Program-made: the position numbers and the translations under genes
Notes under the pieces: model-generated
What the model saw: the letters and a program-made list of their open reading frames with translations, nothing else
What the model was told of the DNA's origin: nothing
Databases searched by the model: none
Assembly (NCBI RefSeq): GCF_014287585.1
Contig: NZ_JACOOJ010000013.1
Coordinates: 1-64,000, forward strand
DNA: 64,000 bases
Direction of reading: 5' to 3'
DNA from: Parabacteroides hominis
Lineage (GTDB): Bacteria > Bacteroidota > Bacteroidia > Bacteroidales > Tannerellaceae
Shown: one piece after another, positions 52,601 to 61,132 of the stretch
Layout: each line of letters opens with the position of its first letter
Numbering within the stretch: position 1 is the stretch's first letter

Positions 52601-52833
52601 AAAGTAAAATTACCATCCATATCCGTCATAATGCCGTTGGTGGTTCCTTTTACAATCACAGACGCTCCGGCAACAGGTCCGAAATCATCTTCTACAATAC
52701 CTGAACATTTTCCACTCTGCTGGGAAATGTTCGTGCTTTCTCCGACTATAGTCGGTTCGGCCCAAGCGCTTTTAGGGAAAGAAAACGCTCCAGCCAACAA
52801 GATTAAGCTGATAGGTCTGATTCTTTTGAACAT
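49609..52833 (-). CDS. SusC/RagA-type TonB-dependent transporter
   Basis: 1074 residues: signal peptide (ISLILLAGAFSFPKSAWA), carboxypeptidase-like domain (VEDDFGPVAGASVIVKGTTN), SusC box KLDEVVVVGFGTQKKVNL, plug (QDIENISVLKDAAASSIYGS) and barrel ending GISVTL. It imports a ligand handed over by the SusD encoded downstream, using TonB energy. Its N-terminal 130 residues are close to those of the divergent SusC at 53462-56701. No exact -7 box faces it in the present orientation of the 5' region; the consensus box between the genes points the other way. Confidence 0.93.
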   Translation of the reverse strand: MFKRIRPISLILLAGAFSFPKSAWAEPTIVGESTNISQQSGKCSGIVEDDFGPVAGASVIVKGTTNGIMTDMDGNFTLEGVKKGDIIVISFIGYTTQEIPYTGQATLHVKLVEDTQKLDEVVVVGFGTQKKVNLTGSVGTVNSEALESRPVMSATQALQGMVPGLQISSSSGSLEKTADIQVRGTATIGEGSKGSPLVLIDGMEGDINSINPQDIENISVLKDAAASSIYGSRAPFGVILITTKSGRTGKPVVNYNNSFRWNDPVKTPNQMDSYTFATFYNDAAVNAGQTPHFTTEHLERIKAYQNGTLKDPIIANGQYWADGYAAGNANTDWYGALYRDWAFSQEHNLSVNGGTEKISYYLSMNYLDQNGLMEFNQDQYNRYTTTAKINVTLTDWAKFNYSNRFTREDYGRPADLTDDLYYNLARQGWPTLPLYDNNGYLYSSPSPALGLRDGGRDKTQTDNLYQQASLILEPIKNWVTHVDFNYRIKSANRHWDKQLTYNHDVDGNPYVYNQSSNVHEDYLKENYMNINAYTEYSHSLESGHNFKAMVGFQAERLSQTKFGLQRNGIIVPGLPEVDITTGLDYQGNPVTPSTNGSRARWSTAGFFGRLNYDYEGKYLAEVNLRYDGTSRFREDQRWNWFPSFSVGWNVAREEFWGDLAEYVGTFKFRGSYGELGNQNTTEWYPTYQSLSVKASDGKWLQGGIRPNAAYVPALISSTLGWERVRNWNIGLDFGALNNRLTGSFDYYQRKTLDMIGPAPELPAILGLDVPKTNNTDLKTYGFDLNISWQDRLKNGLGYGVTFILSDAQTEITRYPNPTGTLDKYNAGRKMGEIWGYETIGIAKSQGEMDEHLASLPNGGQNALGTNWAAGDIMYADLNGDGKIDNGGNKLDDHGDLKVIGNDTPRFQFGLDLNADWKGFDFRAFFQGVMKRDYWQGSSYFWGIGNSGIWHSTGFVEHADYFRAEASNDLSANLNAYYPRPIFDEDKNNQKQTRYLQSAAYIRLKNVQLGYTLPSTLTNKIYVNKLRVFVSGENLWTGTSLANMFDPETVSGGKDNNGNAYPLSKTISFGISVTL

Positions 52834-52941
52834 AATTTGTGTTTTATTAAATTGAAAGAATTACTCTGATTTTCATAATAACTTCTTATTTAATGAAATA
52901 AGCAGGTTCTACACGTCTTTGCGTTTTAGTGTTTAAAATGA

Positions 52942-53327
52942 CATTAGTTCTAAAAGAACTCAGGTGTTTTTTACCTTGACACGGTTTTTACCCACTCTTA
53001 TAAAGAATTGGTTACTAATGTATTGTGGCAAATTGGCGTGTATTATGTAATAATTACTTAAAATACAAAAGTCTCTTTGATTCACTTTTATTGACAAGAT
53101 GTCAGTAGTTTCAATCACGTTTTTTTATTTACCTATTTTTATAGAGCTATATATTCTCAACAGATATATTATATTGATAAACAGGATAATATTAAAATAG
53201 ATTTAAAAGGACGAAGTGTTAAAAAAGAGACTTCTACGTATTTTTTTTTGAAAAATAACACCGCAATAAAAAAATTTCATATCTTTGACACCGATATGAA
53301 ATGAGCGGAGTTCTTTTAGAACTAATG
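52942..53327. repeat. Exact 20-bp inverted repeats flanking a 346-bp promoter segment (invertible promoter candidate)
   Basis: The left arm at 52942-52961 (CATTAGTTCTAAAAGAACTC) and the right arm at 53308-53327 are exact reverse complements. Each arm contains a palindrome AGTTCT-AGAACT. The enclosed AT-rich segment has one consensus -7 box (53280-53287) reading toward the plus-strand SusC. The arms lie 109 bp and 135 bp from the two SusC start codons. Confidence 0.9.
53280..53287 (+). promoter_or_regulatory. -7 box TATCTTTG inside the inverted-repeat segment
   Basis: Exact TAnnTTTG match reading toward the SusC at 53462, giving a leader of about 168 bases that includes the right repeat arm. 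Only a weak match (GACTTTTG, 53066-53073) reads the other way. Confidence 0.7.
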
Positions 53328-53461
53328 ACAAACACAGATAAACACTATACGCAAAAACTAAAAAACTCTAACATTTTGTATACATGATGTAGAAAAGCGA
53401 TAACAAGCGCCATCATTTTAATTAAAAGAGCATTCTTTCAATTAAATATAAGACACAAATT

Positions 53462-56400
53462 ATGTTGAAAAATTTTAAACCTATCAGCTTAATCTTGCTG
53501 GCAGGTGCCACTTGTTTCCCTGCAAGTATATTTGCAGAAACAACGCCCTCCAAGCAAAGCATGAACATTTCCCAGCAAAGCGGAAAAGTTACAGGTACTG
53601 TGGAAGATGATCTGGGCCCTGTTGCCGGAGCATCAGTCGTAGTGAAAGGAACAACCAATGGAAACATTACCGACATGGACGGTAATTTCACGTTGGAAGG
53701 TGTAAAAAACGGAGATATCATCCAGATCTCCTTTATTGGCTACACCACTCAGGAGATCAAATATACCGGACAACCAACTATCCAGATTAAATTAGCGGAA
53801 GACACCCAGAAACTGGAAGAAGTCGTAGTCGTAGGTTATGGTACACAAAAGAAAGTAAACCTGACAGGCGCCGTAGGTGTTGCAGATGGAGCCGTGTTGG
53901 AAGACCGTCCGATCGGTAACATCGCACAAGGTTTGCAAGGTGTCGTACCGAACTTAAACATCGATTTTGCCAGTGGTGATCCGACGGCAAGTACTACATT
54001 TAATATTCGTGGTACGACATCTCTGAATGGTGGTTCAGCTTTACTGCTGGTCGACGGTGTGGAAACAGAAGATTTATCATTGCTTAACCCGCAGGATATC
54101 GAAAGTGTATCCGTATTGAAAGATGCAGCATCCGCATCTATTTACGGTGCACGTGCAGCATTCGGTGTAGTATTGATCACGACTAAAAAAGGGAAAAAGG
54201 CACAAAAGGTTCAGGTTAATTACAACAACAACCTCTCCTGGTCAATGGCATCCCGTTTGCCAGACGGCATTTCTTCTGATAAATGGTTGAGAGCCATGAA
54301 CGTAGCCGGTGATAATTCAGCTGCGATGAAATGGTCTAATGAATTGATCAACGCAGTCGATGCCTACATTGCAGGCACAGGCCCTTCTTCTTTCCCGGCA
54401 ACAGACGGGCAAATCACGGCAGTCGGTGAATGGGCTTATGCCGGTAATACAGACTGGTTTGAAGAGATGTACCAGCCTTCATTCATGCAACAGCACAATG
54501 CAAGCATCAGCGGAGGTTCTGAAAAGAGCACTTACTACGGTTCTATCGGCTACAAAGGGCAGGACGGCCTTTTACGTCACGGAACAGACGAATACAGACG
54601 TATCAACATGACGTTCAACTATTCTACCCAAGTTACCAAATGGCTGGAACTGACTTTCCGTACGAAATACAACCGCAATACATCCAATACTCCGGACGTT
54701 AAAGATTACATGGGTGAATCAGCCCACTATGAAGTCTACCGTTCAATGCCTTGGGTTCCGATGTACACAGCCAATGGCGACTGGGCCGGTATCGGAGGTA
54801 GCGGATTCAACTACAACTATGTAGGCCGTATGGCTCTTGCCGGACGAGACAAAATGAATTCGGACGATATGTGGTACACTGCTGCATTTAACCTCACCCC
54901 GATTGCAGGTTTATCCATCAAGGGAGATTATACAGGCAACAAGTATTACGAAAATCAGACAAACAACGTTAAGACTCTCTATCAAACCAATCCTGACGGA
55001 AGCCAAAGCTCGGTTGCCGGAAGTCCGAACAAGATGACAGAGGCAAGATATAACACAACATATCAGGCACTCAACATCTATGCCGATTACAAAAAGTCAT
55101 TCAACGATGTACACAATTTCGGCCTAATGGTCGGTTACAACCAGGAAAGCAAAAAGACAAATAACCTGTCTGTGATGACACAAAGCCTGTTCAACAACGA
55201 CAAGCCTATCATCGACCTTGCCAATACATCCCGTCTGCCGACTTTCTCCGGAACAATCTGGGCTGTACAAGGCGCGTTCTTCCGTTTGAATTACGACTAT
55301 AAGCAACGTTACCTGCTTGAAGTGAACGGACGTTATGACGGCTCATCCAAATATGCAAGTGGCGACCGTTGGGGCTTCTTCCCTTCCGTATCGGCCGGTT
55401 GGCGTATCTCAGAAGAACCGTTCTTCGAACCGGCACGCAACCTCTTCGACAATTTGAAGTTGAGAGCTTCTTATGGTGGCTTAGGTAATCAGGTGACTGA
55501 CGGAAACTTCCAATACCTGAGTTATCTGAACAGTAAAACATTAAGTTACCTGATTAACGGACAAATGGCCGGCGCTCTGACAGCTCCGACATTGGCAAGT
55601 TCGAACATCACATGGGAAAAAGTTTACACGAGCAATGTCGGTTTAGACTGGACTATGCTGAACGGACGCTTGACAGGATCATTCGACTATTACATCCGCG
55701 ATACAAAAGATATGGTAGTACGTCGTACTTATCCGGCTGTATTAGGAACAACCGGAGGTAAGGAAAATCTTGCCGACATGCGTACGAAAGGTATGGAATT
55801 GTCTATCACCTGGAATGATAATATCGAGAATGTAGCCGGCAGCCCATTGAATTATTCCATTGGTGTCGGTATCTCCGATAACACATCCGAGATCACCCGC
55901 TATGACAACCCGACAATGAGTTTGAACGAAACTTACTACAAAGGCATGAAGATCGGTGAAATCTGGGGATATGAGACAGAAGGTTTCATCCAAAATGCTG
56001 CCGAAGCCGCAGAAATGGCAGATCGCCAGTCATTCATTTCTACGACCTGGATTCCGGGTGACATCAAATATGCCGACCTGAATGGTGACGGTAAGATCAA
56101 TCAGGGTAATAATCGCGTCGGCGACTCCGGTGACCGCAAAATCATCGGTAACAATACTCCGCGTTATAACTTCAACCTCAATTTAGGCGGCTCATGGAAA
56201 GGATTCGACCTTCGTCTCTTCTTCCAGGGAACTATGAAACGCGACATTTGGTTGGACAGCCCGATCTTCTGGGGTTACGATGGCGTATGGTCATCCTGCC
56301 TGAACGACTACCATGTTGACAACTCTTGGTCTGAAACCAACACAAATGCTTATTATCCTGTACCTTTATTCAATAACAGAAGCAAAAAAGTGCAAACCAA

Positions 56401-56701
56401 ATATCTCCAGAACGGCGCTTACATCCGTCTGAAAGATGTGACGTTAAGTTATACAATCCCGAAAACATTGACCAGCCGGATCGGTATCCAGCAGCTGAAA
56501 GTATATGTCAGCGGTCAAAATCTTTGGGAAGCAACCGGTTTGTATAAATATCTGGATCCGGACGTTGTCGGAAGCCGTAACTCTTCAACGACAAAGAGTG
56601 ATGGCAGTGCCACGACTGTCGGAAGTTTGGCAACAGAAGCCGGCGGACGTGTTTATCCGTTTACCCGTTCTTATTCATTCGGTATTAATGTAACATTTTA
56701 A
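53462..56701 (+). CDS. SusC/RagA-type TonB-dependent transporter
   Basis: 1079 residues: signal peptide (LILLAGATCFPASIFAE), carboxypeptidase-like domain (VEDDLGPVAGASVVVKGTTN), SusC box KLEEVVVVGYGTQKKVNL, plug (QDIESVSVLKDAASASIYGA) and barrel ending YSFGINVTF. It is paired with the SusD that starts 12 bp downstream. In the sequenced orientation the promoter at 53280 points at this gene, so it is predicted to be the expressed member of the divergent pair. Ligand unknown. Confidence 0.93.
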   Translation: MLKNFKPISLILLAGATCFPASIFAETTPSKQSMNISQQSGKVTGTVEDDLGPVAGASVVVKGTTNGNITDMDGNFTLEGVKNGDIIQISFIGYTTQEIKYTGQPTIQIKLAEDTQKLEEVVVVGYGTQKKVNLTGAVGVADGAVLEDRPIGNIAQGLQGVVPNLNIDFASGDPTASTTFNIRGTTSLNGGSALLLVDGVETEDLSLLNPQDIESVSVLKDAASASIYGARAAFGVVLITTKKGKKAQKVQVNYNNNLSWSMASRLPDGISSDKWLRAMNVAGDNSAAMKWSNELINAVDAYIAGTGPSSFPATDGQITAVGEWAYAGNTDWFEEMYQPSFMQQHNASISGGSEKSTYYGSIGYKGQDGLLRHGTDEYRRINMTFNYSTQVTKWLELTFRTKYNRNTSNTPDVKDYMGESAHYEVYRSMPWVPMYTANGDWAGIGGSGFNYNYVGRMALAGRDKMNSDDMWYTAAFNLTPIAGLSIKGDYTGNKYYENQTNNVKTLYQTNPDGSQSSVAGSPNKMTEARYNTTYQALNIYADYKKSFNDVHNFGLMVGYNQESKKTNNLSVMTQSLFNNDKPIIDLANTSRLPTFSGTIWAVQGAFFRLNYDYKQRYLLEVNGRYDGSSKYASGDRWGFFPSVSAGWRISEEPFFEPARNLFDNLKLRASYGGLGNQVTDGNFQYLSYLNSKTLSYLINGQMAGALTAPTLASSNITWEKVYTSNVGLDWTMLNGRLTGSFDYYIRDTKDMVVRRTYPAVLGTTGGKENLADMRTKGMELSITWNDNIENVAGSPLNYSIGVGISDNTSEITRYDNPTMSLNETYYKGMKIGEIWGYETEGFIQNAAEAAEMADRQSFISTTWIPGDIKYADLNGDGKINQGNNRVGDSGDRKIIGNNTPRYNFNLNLGGSWKGFDLRLFFQGTMKRDIWLDSPIFWGYDGVWSSCLNDYHVDNSWSETNTNAYYPVPLFNNRSKKVQTKYLQNGAYIRLKDVTLSYTIPKTLTSRIGIQQLKVYVSGQNLWEATGLYKYLDPDVVGSRNSSTTKSDGSATTVGSLATEAGGRVYPFTRSYSFGINVTF

Positions 56702-56713
56702 AAAACAAAGAAC

Positions 56714-58480
56714 ATGAAAAAGTCAATTATATCATTGTGTGGCTTGCTGTTCTTCGCAGCACAAAGTTGTGACGTACTGGATAAAGACCCGGTCGAATTC
56801 GTCAGTACGGAAGAAACTTTCGCAAACGCCACCGAAGAAACGCTGCAATCGTATTGCAACAACTTTTATCCCGACTTGCTCAGCGGACATGGAGCCTTCA
56901 ACGGATACAGTTTCGGAATGTTGGAAGGAGATTTCCAATCGGACAATATTTTACCCTGGACTCCCAATACCGTAGCATTCAGCCAACATACGATTTCCAC
57001 ATCCGACAAGGATAATTGGAAATGGGAAGTCATCCGTGCTTGCAATTCTTTCCTCGAATATTATGAGCTGTCGCCTGCATCCGAAAGTATCAAACAGCGT
57101 TATGCCGGCGAAATCCTTTTCTTCAAAAGCATGGACTATTTCAACAAAGTACGCCGTTTCGGTGATGTGCCCTGGTACGACCACGTATTGATACCTGGTG
57201 ACGAAGACTTGTATAAAGCACGCGACTCGCGGACTGTCGTTATGGCAAACGTGCTTAAAGACATCAATCAGGCAATCGCATGGTTGCCCACAAAAGCAAC
57301 GACCGGCGTCACACGCGTCAGCAAAGATGCCGCTTTGGCATTGAAAGCTCGCATGTGCTTGTTTGAAGGGACTTACCGCCGCTACCACAACATCGAGGGA
57401 GACACAGAATTCCTGCAAGCTGCTTACGACGCAGCCGGCGAACTGATGAAACCGGAATACGGCTATTCTCTGTTCCAAGGCTCCAGCCCCAGCCAGGCAT
57501 ACCACGAGTTATTCATCCAGGCTGATTATGAAAATAACCCGGAAATCATTCTTTCACGTGAATACGACCCGGCACTGGGTGGAGCAAACAACGTTTCCCG
57601 TATGATAGGCGTAGGCGAAACTCCTATCGGATTCAGCCGTGACGCTGTCGAAGATTACCTCTGTGCAAAAACTGGGAAACCGATCACACTTTGCGGATGC
57701 GAAGGCCATACGACTCATACGACGCTGGTAGCCGAACTCAACAACCGCGACCCGCGCCTGCTTCAGACTGTCGACTCTCCGGAGGCAGGAGAACATAGCT
57801 ATCTGCTGAACGGTAAACGTGCAGGCATCAGCTCTCTGCTGCCGGGGCTTTACAATTCATCCACCGGTTATGCTGTTGCCAAATTCTTCAACCCGGCGGA
57901 ATACTCGACTGTCCACCATCAGGGTACACTCGATGCTCCTTTGTTCCGTTACGCAGAAATCTTGCTGGTTCGTGCCGAAGCCGGTGCGGAATTAGGTTTG
58001 GATCCGGAATTGAACAAAACGATCAACGCCTTGCGCGACCGTGTTGGTTTCACTCATCATTTGACAGCCAATCCTGAACAAGACCCGAAATTGGTGAAAG
58101 AATATCCGACTATCAAAGGTTCGAATGCAAACCTGATCCGTGAAATCCGCCGTGAACGCCGTGTGGAACTGATGGCAGAAGGTTATCGCTATTCAGACTT
58201 GATGCGTTGGGCTTGCGGTCTGCGCCTGAACGAACCGAAATTAGGTATTATCCCTGATAAAGCGACAAACAGCGACGATCCGACAGCCTACACGGAAGAA
58301 GAGTATAAAATTCTTGAAACCCAATTAGGTTTTAATAACGGTGCACTCGACATTTATACCAAACGTGTGACAAACCCTGTTCCGAATTTCATCGAACCTA
58401 AAAACTATCTGTTCTCTATTCCGACAGATGAAATCGGTTTGAATCCGAATCTGGTACAGAATCCGGGTTGGGAACTATAA
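56714..58480 (+). CDS. SusD/RagB outer-membrane nutrient-binding lipoprotein
   Basis: 588 residues. Lipobox FFAAQSCDVLDKDP, early segment FVSTEETFANATEETLQSYC, TPR-like helix RYAGEILFFKSMDYFNKVRR and the C-terminal family signature REIRRERRVELMAEGYRYSD followed by LMRWA. It ends NPNLVQNPGWEL, the usual SusD closing. It is the surface lid of the SusC encoded upstream and shares its promoter. An intrinsic terminator follows after 26 bp. Confidence 0.92.
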   Translation: MKKSIISLCGLLFFAAQSCDVLDKDPVEFVSTEETFANATEETLQSYCNNFYPDLLSGHGAFNGYSFGMLEGDFQSDNILPWTPNTVAFSQHTISTSDKDNWKWEVIRACNSFLEYYELSPASESIKQRYAGEILFFKSMDYFNKVRRFGDVPWYDHVLIPGDEDLYKARDSRTVVMANVLKDINQAIAWLPTKATTGVTRVSKDAALALKARMCLFEGTYRRYHNIEGDTEFLQAAYDAAGELMKPEYGYSLFQGSSPSQAYHELFIQADYENNPEIILSREYDPALGGANNVSRMIGVGETPIGFSRDAVEDYLCAKTGKPITLCGCEGHTTHTTLVAELNNRDPRLLQTVDSPEAGEHSYLLNGKRAGISSLLPGLYNSSTGYAVAKFFNPAEYSTVHHQGTLDAPLFRYAEILLVRAEAGAELGLDPELNKTINALRDRVGFTHHLTANPEQDPKLVKEYPTIKGSNANLIREIRRERRVELMAEGYRYSDLMRWACGLRLNEPKLGIIPDKATNSDDPTAYTEEEYKILETQLGFNNGALDIYTKRVTNPVPNFIEPKNYLFSIPTDEIGLNPNLVQNPGWEL

Positions 58481-58506
58481 GAGTATTTCCATACTGAATA
58501 TTTCCG

Positions 58507-58549
58507 GAAGGTCCATTCTTCGTAACAGAAGGATGGACCTTCTTTGTTT
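58507..58549 (+). terminator. Intrinsic terminator of the plus-strand SusC/SusD operon
   Basis: Stem GAAGGTCCATTCTT paired with AAGGATGGACCTTC (58507-58520 with 58529-58542) and a T-rich end. Confidence 0.85.
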
Positions 58550-58622
58550 GTGGATTAGACCTCCCTAAACAAGTTTTTCAAAGTTAGCCTTCACACCTTA
58601 TAAACAATTCATCTACAACAAC

Positions 58623-58696
58623 TTGCTGTGAACCCTGTGAAACAGGAACAGCCAGACTTTCAGAAAACTGTTCCTGTTTCACAGGGTTCACAGCAA
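58623..58696. repeat. Perfect 29-bp inverted repeat (element D, copy 2)
   Basis: Arms 58623-58651 and 58668-58696 are exact complements starting TTGCTGTGAACCCTGTG, with a 16-base loop. Related to the dyad at 30994-31086. Confidence 0.95.
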
Positions 58697-58759
58697 CCAG
58701 CAGCTATAGAACAAGTTACAAGAGATGTGAAGGGTGAATGCAATTAAAAAATATGCTTA

Positions 58760-58890
58760 CAGACACGCTTTTTATAGGACGGGAGCCATAAAATATGGCC
58801 TTTAGGGTATTTTTTGCAGCCTATAGGCTATTGAGGAAAAGGTACTGGCCTGCGGATGAAAAGGTGCATACCTTTTGGAGAAAAGATTAC
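58760..58890. repeat. Intergenic element with CTATAGG words, inverted (element C, copy 2)
   Basis: Read on the minus strand it repeats the word order of 30784-30925: TATGCACCTTTT, GCCTATAGGCT, CCCTAAAGGCC and ATATTTTATGG. It lies beside the dyad at 58623 as copy 1 lies beside the dyad at 30994, but the whole arrangement is reversed. Confidence 0.5.
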
Positions 58891-58937
58891 CACCTTTTTC
58901 CAAACGAATAACTACTCTTTTCGGTTATGAAATCACG

Positions 58938-59936
58938 TCAATAGTTTTTCTCATTCGCCAGATTCCACATATTCAGGAAAGAGGCCTTTGTAATGTCGAC
59001 AATCTTATTCCAGTTGATCTTCTCCACATGGTCGCCCGGCATGTGATAGTCGGGATGCCCATCCGTGTGATACCAGATAACCGGAATATCCAGGAGAGCA
59101 AACGAAGCGTTATCGCTCCCTCCTACCGGCTTGTCCCACGGGCGATAATCAGGAGACAGGTTCAGGCCGTATTTCTTGATATCGTTTTTCAGCCAGTCGC
59201 CAAACGCAGGATGCGCTTCCGTATAAAAATAAACGACATGCGTCGGTTTGGACTCGTCATTGTTACGGCCTATCATGTCATAATTCAGATATCCTTTCAC
59301 CTTATCCATCCCAGGGAATGTCTGCACAAAATACTTGGAGCCTAACAAGCCTTTCTCTTCACCATCCCAGAAAGCGAAAATAACGGTTCGCTCCGGTTGG
59401 ACACCTGTAGCTAAAAAGGCCTTAGCGACCTGCAGGACAGCCGAAACACCCGAAGCATTGTCGTCGGCTCCGTTATAGATCTGGTCACCGTCCAACATCG
59501 GATCAAAACCGAGATGATCGTAATGAGCGCCGATAATCACATATTCGTCCGGGTTCTTACCCTCGATCTTACCCAGGATATTGTTCATCGACAGCTTCTG
59601 GTGGACACCTTGTTTCAACTTCGCGATCGAATCCGGGTGAACCTGGAAGCGGCCTTTCTTCTGCCGTTCCTTATTATAGGCCTCGAAAGGCTGGTAATAG
59701 GATTCGAACAGAGGCTCGATCCCCATCGTTTTCAAATTAGATACAATATATTCACCGGCAATACGCCCGCCACGGAAACCAGCTTCGCGTCCTTCCAAGG
59801 CATCGCTTGCCAGGAAACCGATATAGGCCTCGGCATTTGCCTTGTTAATAACATCCAACCCTTTCTTTTCGGGCGATTCGGCCCATAACGCAGAACTTAG
59901 TGCAATAGAGACTAAGAATAATCCCGTTTTTCTCAT
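58938..59936 (-). CDS. M28-family zinc peptidase (glutaminyl cyclase-like)
   Basis: 332 residues with a signal peptide (LFLVSIALSSALWA). Zinc ligands follow the M28 order: His in GAHYDHLGFDP, Asp in NGADDNASGVSAV, Glu pair in FWDGEEKGLLGS, Asp in YLNYDMIGRN and the last His in WYHTDGHPDYHMPGDHVEK. The size and single domain fit secreted aminopeptidases or bacterial glutaminyl cyclases; the two cannot be told apart here. It is probably periplasmic and is transcribed from its own promoter 42 bp upstream. Confidence 0.88.
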   Translation of the reverse strand: MRKTGLFLVSIALSSALWAESPEKKGLDVINKANAEAYIGFLASDALEGREAGFRGGRIAGEYIVSNLKTMGIEPLFESYYQPFEAYNKERQKKGRFQVHPDSIAKLKQGVHQKLSMNNILGKIEGKNPDEYVIIGAHYDHLGFDPMLDGDQIYNGADDNASGVSAVLQVAKAFLATGVQPERTVIFAFWDGEEKGLLGSKYFVQTFPGMDKVKGYLNYDMIGRNNDESKPTHVVYFYTEAHPAFGDWLKNDIKKYGLNLSPDYRPWDKPVGGSDNASFALLDIPVIWYHTDGHPDYHMPGDHVEKINWNKIVDITKASFLNMWNLANEKNY

Positions 59937-59977
59937 CTTGATATTGTGTTTTACAGATTATAGTTTTCTATATTATG

Positions 59978-59985
59978 CAAATATA
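59978..59985 (-). promoter_or_regulatory. -7 box TATATTTG of the M28 peptidase gene
   Basis: Exact TAnnTTTG match on the minus strand, 42 bp upstream of the start codon at 59936. Confidence 0.65.
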
Positions 59986-60093
59986 GGAATATTTGTACAC
60001 ATTCGACATTTTGTCTACATAATCATAGAACACAGATACGATTTTAGTGTGGTCTGAATGGACAAGTGCAAGGCTAACTTTAAAAATAAAAAA

Positions 60094-60130
60094 AGGCCAA
60101 ACTCCGCTATCTCATAAGCGTCGAATGCCT
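60094..60130 (-). terminator. Possible intrinsic terminator downstream of the small protein gene
   Basis: On the minus strand AGGC and CGCT segments pair with AGCG and GCCT around an internal bulge, and a seven-T run follows. It is 80 bp past the stop of the gene at 60211, leaving a structured 3' region that includes a small AGTCTT/AAGACT hairpin at 60150-60165. Confidence 0.45.
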
Positions 60131-60210
60131 CCTGCATCTATCTCCCACCAGTCTTTCTTAAGACTACGGTGAAGAGACTACATCTAAAAAATTTATTTAC
60201 TGTTTAATAC

Positions 60211-60381
60211 TCAATTTTTAGAGCTTTCGCTCATTTTGTTCATTAATCTGCGGATCTCAGCATTTACACGCTGACACATCGAACCATTTCCCACTGACTG
60301 ATAACGATCAGCCTGATAACGCAACATCGCTAAAGTACGCATACTTTTTTCGTTTTCTCTCATCATCATAATTTTACTCAT
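60211..60381 (-). CDS. Small basic protein of unknown function (56 residues)
   Basis: A frame too short for most gene finders. It encodes MSKIMMMRENEKSMRTLAML followed by a helical, basic stretch (RYQADRYQSVGNGSMCQRVN, AEIRRLMNKMSESSKN). Support comes from a consensus -7 box at 60455-60462, an SD-like GGAG at the right distance from the ATG, and a possible terminator behind it. The protein looks like one or two amphipathic helices with no membrane segment; no family was recognised. The ribosome binding site is inside a hairpin, so translation may be controlled. Confidence 0.6.
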   Translation of the reverse strand: MSKIMMMRENEKSMRTLAMLRYQADRYQSVGNGSMCQRVNAEIRRLMNKMSESSKN

Positions 60382-60385
60382 TTAA

Positions 60386-60405
60386 GTTCTCCACGCTTGG
60401 AGAAC
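60386..60405 (-). promoter_or_regulatory. Hairpin sequestering the ribosome binding site of the small protein
   Basis: A perfect 7-bp stem GTTCTCC/GGAGAAC with a 6-base loop lies 4 bases before the start codon at 60381, and the GGAG of the ribosome binding site is in its 3' arm. Confidence 0.65.
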
Positions 60406-60454
60406 GATTAATAATAACTAAACCTAAACTTTCTCTTTCTTTTTGTTTACAATG

Positions 60455-60462
60455 CAAAGATA
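60455..60462 (-). promoter_or_regulatory. -7 box TATCTTTG of the small protein gene
   Basis: Exact TAnnTTTG match on the minus strand; predicted leader of about 70 bases containing the hairpin. Confidence 0.65.
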
Positions 60463-60556
60463 AGTATTTTATTTGAATTTATGCTGTAAAACATACATAA
60501 TATTTCCTATTTAACTGTATTTAGGTTTTGATTAAATACTTTCTGCCTCGACTTTT

Positions 60557-61099
60557 CTAAACAACAGTAGTCAATTCACCTGTAATAGAGTCTATTACAA
60601 AGCCCCGAACCGTTATATCTTTCGGAATCAGCGGATGTTTTTGTACCTGAGCCACTGTTTCGCGAACGGAACCCTCCGGAGTGTCGAACCCGCGCAACCA
60701 GGATTTGAAGTCTATGCCGCAATAACGCATCATATCGATATGTTCGGAAGGGATGCCCCGCTTTTTCATCACTTCGATCATCTGTTCACTATCCATGTGC
60801 TTGGCTCCGCAATCGGTATGGCCGATAATCATGACTTCATTCACACCCAATTCGTAAATAGCGACCAGCAGACTCCGGATCACACTTCCGAAAGGATGGG
60901 AAATAATTGCACCCGCATTCTTGATGATCTTGACATCACCGTTCTTTATGCCTAAAGCTGCCGGCAACAACTCCGTGAGACGCGTGTCCATACAAGACAC
61001 AATCGCAATTTTCTTATCAGGATACTTATTGGTGATAAACCGTTCGTATCCTTTGTTCTTTACAAATTCACGATTATATTTCAATAACTCGTCTATCAT
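60557..61099 (-). CDS. Beta-class carbonic anhydrase
   Basis: 180 residues. Zinc ligands are C36 in VSCMDTRL, H94 and C97 in IGHTDCGAKH, with the Asp38/Arg40 catalytic pair. This matches the beta class that interconverts CO2 and bicarbonate in the cytoplasm; the chain is at the shorter end of the family. The NAGAIISHPFGSVIRSL motif fits the Mycobacterium-type subclade. It lies 33 bp downstream of the HAD phosphatase gene, probably in one transcript. Confidence 0.92.
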   Translation of the reverse strand: MIDELLKYNREFVKNKGYERFITNKYPDKKIAIVSCMDTRLTELLPAALGIKNGDVKIIKNAGAIISHPFGSVIRSLLVAIYELGVNEVMIIGHTDCGAKHMDSEQMIEVMKKRGIPSEHIDMMRYCGIDFKSWLRGFDTPEGSVRETVAQVQKHPLIPKDITVRGFVIDSITGELTTVV

Positions 61100-61132
61100 A
61101 ACTACCTTATTTATATAGGAAACAATTTAAAA

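Noticed and set aside
52962-53307. Search for a recombinase gene or small coding gene inside the inverted-repeat segment
   Set aside because: The segment is AT-rich with frequent stops in all frames; no coding sequence is supported.
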